Shown: positions 14,792 to 16,154 of the stretch, piece by piece
How the letters are laid out: each line of letters opens with the position of its first letter
How positions within the stretch are numbered: position 1 is the first letter of the stretch
From: an uncultured Clostridia bacterium
Lineage (GTDB): Bacteria; Bacillota; Clostridia; Christensenellales; Borkfalkiaceae
Length of the DNA: 16,154 nucleotides
NCBI GenBank assembly: GCA_937920115.1
Contig: CALGVF010000020.1
Location: 1-16,154, forward strand
Direction of reading: 5' to 3'
The notes under the pieces: generated by a model
Database searches by the model: none
What the model was told of the DNA's origin: nothing
The model's input: only the letters and a program-made list of their open reading frames with translations
Program-made: the position numbers and the translations under genes

Positions 14792-16154
14792 ATGAGAAAG
14801 ATTAGTAAAATAAGATTGATTTTATGTTCGGTTTTGGCGTGTTTCGCGGTCGGTTGCGTTGCCATGGCGGCAGGAACGAGCGTAAAGGCGAACGCGGGCG
14901 GAACGTTCGAGATGAAAAGCGGAGCGTCCGTAAAAGTCGGAACGGATAACGGACTTCGTTTCACGGCGGTTTTACCCGCTTCCGAGTACGAAGTCGGGGC
15001 TACCTACGGAATGCTTATCGCGCCCGAAGATTACGTCAGAACGAACGATTTGACGGTTGAAAACGTATTCGGCGAAAACGCGGTATACGACTATGCGGTT
15101 AAGGACGAACAGGGGAATTGGGTATACTCGGGAACTAAGACGAGAATTATCAACGTAACTTACGATTCTCTTTCGCAAGACGAAAACGGAGACTACCTTA
15201 TAAAGGGTTCGATATTGTCGCTCAAAGACAACAACATAGCGAGAAATTTCGTCGGCAGAGCGTATAAGAGAACGGGAACCGTGGGTTCTTACGTTTACGA
15301 AATGGCGAATTACGCAAACGGCGAAGTCGGCAACAACACGAGGTCTATGTTTACGGTTGCGAAAGCGGCGATAAACAGCGACAAGGAGAGCGTGACTACG
15401 AAAGCCGTTCTCGAAAGCGAATACATAGACAAGTTATACACGCTTGCGACTCTTACCGAGGGCGACGACTACGTTAAATTTATAACGAAAATAGCTTCGA
15501 GCAATAATGCACAATCTGTAACAAGTATTGAGGAAACTTCGGATATTCCGAGCGGATATGATAAAGCGTATAAGGCTTACGCGGGTTATGCTCAGAAGTA
15601 TAATCTTTTCGGCAACTTAAACGCGGACGAATATATCCGACTTAAATTTATGATAAAGGGAACGTACGATATTCCTTTCGTCGGCTTTAAGGTTGCGGGA
15701 GAAAACGAGGAAAGCAGCGTTTGGAAAGAGGTGAAGTTCGTCAAAAGAGCGGACGGTTCGTGGAGGGGTTATTACGACGGCAACGCCCTCGAATATTATA
15801 TTCCCGACGACACATTCCGTATGGGGCTTTCGGGTGAGTTTTATATAACCGACCTTTACGGCGTCAAAGAAGACACTTCGGTGAAATATTACAGGGTTAC
15901 TTTCAAAGACAAAAACGGAGAAATATTAGGCTATAAGTCGATTAAATCGGGAAATGCCGCGGAATGGACTTTTGCCGACGAGGATTTCGGAGACGGTTAT
16001 ACGCTCACTCATATTTATAAGTGGTTCGATTCCGCAAACGGTAACGAAGTCGACCTCTCGTCCGTAACGGAAGACAAAACGGTGTATTTCGGCGGCGAAA
16101 GCATAATTTATAAAAACGTTTCCGCAAAGTCCGATACGGCTATTACGGCTTTAA
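14792..16154 (+). CDS. Secreted surface protein sharing the hinge unit of its neighbour (partial, runs off the end)
   Basis: The frame is open from ATG 14792 to the last base: 454 codons and no stop. AGGGAG (14779-14784) lies 7 nt upstream. The leader is basic then hydrophobic and ends in KANA, with likely cleavage after Ala35; Cys22 in AVGC is a weaker lipobox alternative. The mature protein opens with TFEMKSGASVKVGTDNGLRF and then GMLIAPEDYV, a pattern I associate with the N-terminal region of many uncharacterised Clostridia surface proteins. A middle part (about 100-365) contains a beta-rich stretch with FVGFKVAGENEESSVWKEV and DGSWRGYYDG. Residues about 366-441 form a hinge very like that at 672-747 of the 1044-residue lipoprotein: ADEDFGDGYTL against GDEDLGEGYTK, then VDLSSVTE in both. 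The window stops as the following module begins (SAKSDTAITAL against VATSDTKLMAI). Function unknown; probably a surface protein with a partner role to its neighbour. Confidence 0.85.
   Translation, partial: MRKISKIRLILCSVLACFAVGCVAMAAGTSVKANAGGTFEMKSGASVKVGTDNGLRFTAVLPASEYEVGATYGMLIAPEDYVRTNDLTVENVFGENAVYDYAVKDEQGNWVYSGTKTRIINVTYDSLSQDENGDYLIKGSILSLKDNNIARNFVGRAYKRTGTVGSYVYEMANYANGEVGNNTRSMFTVAKAAINSDKESVTTKAVLESEYIDKLYTLATLTEGDDYVKFITKIASSNNAQSVTSIEETSDIPSGYDKAYKAYAGYAQKYNLFGNLNADEYIRLKFMIKGTYDIPFVGFKVAGENEESSVWKEVKFVKRADGSWRGYYDGNALEYYIPDDTFRMGLSGEFYITDLYGVKEDTSVKYYRVTFKDKNGEILGYKSIKSGNAAEWTFADEDFGDGYTLTHIYKWFDSANGNEVDLSSVTEDKTVYFGGESIIYKNVSAKSDTAITAL

Overview
All genes lie on the plus strand and run almost end to end. 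The window suggests a Gram-positive-type Bacillota (Clostridia) commensal. The reasons are exported lipoproteins, very large Ig-repeat surface proteins without outer-membrane partners, strong AGGAGG-type ribosome sites, and a sugar ABC importer lacking its own ATPase. A gut lineage such as Christensenellales would fit the codon and protein style, but that placement is an impression, not a measurement.

Region 1 (1-3655) holds the last codons of an upstream gene, a lipid-anchored carbohydrate-binding protein (51-1730) and two six-helix sugar permeases (1755-2723, 2738-3655). Both permeases carry recognisable EAA loops. Region 2 (3652-14454) continues the same apparent operon with four exported proteins: a 1411-residue Ig/beta-sandwich protein (3652-7887, overlapping the permease by 4 nt), a DUF4838 lipoprotein that may be a glycosidase (7901-9880), a membrane-anchored Big_2 protein with a beta-helix-like C-terminus (9882-11279), and a 1044-residue lipoprotein (11320-14454). 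The last has four cadherin-like repeats followed by three copies of an unfamiliar hinge-plus-beta-module unit.

Region 3 (14455-14597) is the only sizeable gap. It holds a long imperfect hairpin (14466-14550) whose inner part looks like two abutted IS3-family (IS150-type) ends. Region 4 (14598-16154) has a 58-codon gene interrupted in frame by a cluster of palindromes (14621-14669), then the start of another secreted protein (14792 to beyond the window end). That protein carries the same hinge unit as the 1044-residue lipoprotein.

Working model (inference): this is a Gram-positive glycan-acquisition locus. Surface Ig/lectin-like proteins hold a glycan, the DUF4838 protein may cut it, and the binding protein plus permeases import the product using an ATPase encoded elsewhere. 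The least familiar parts are the repeat unit shared by the two neighbouring surface proteins and the small-peptide gene between them.
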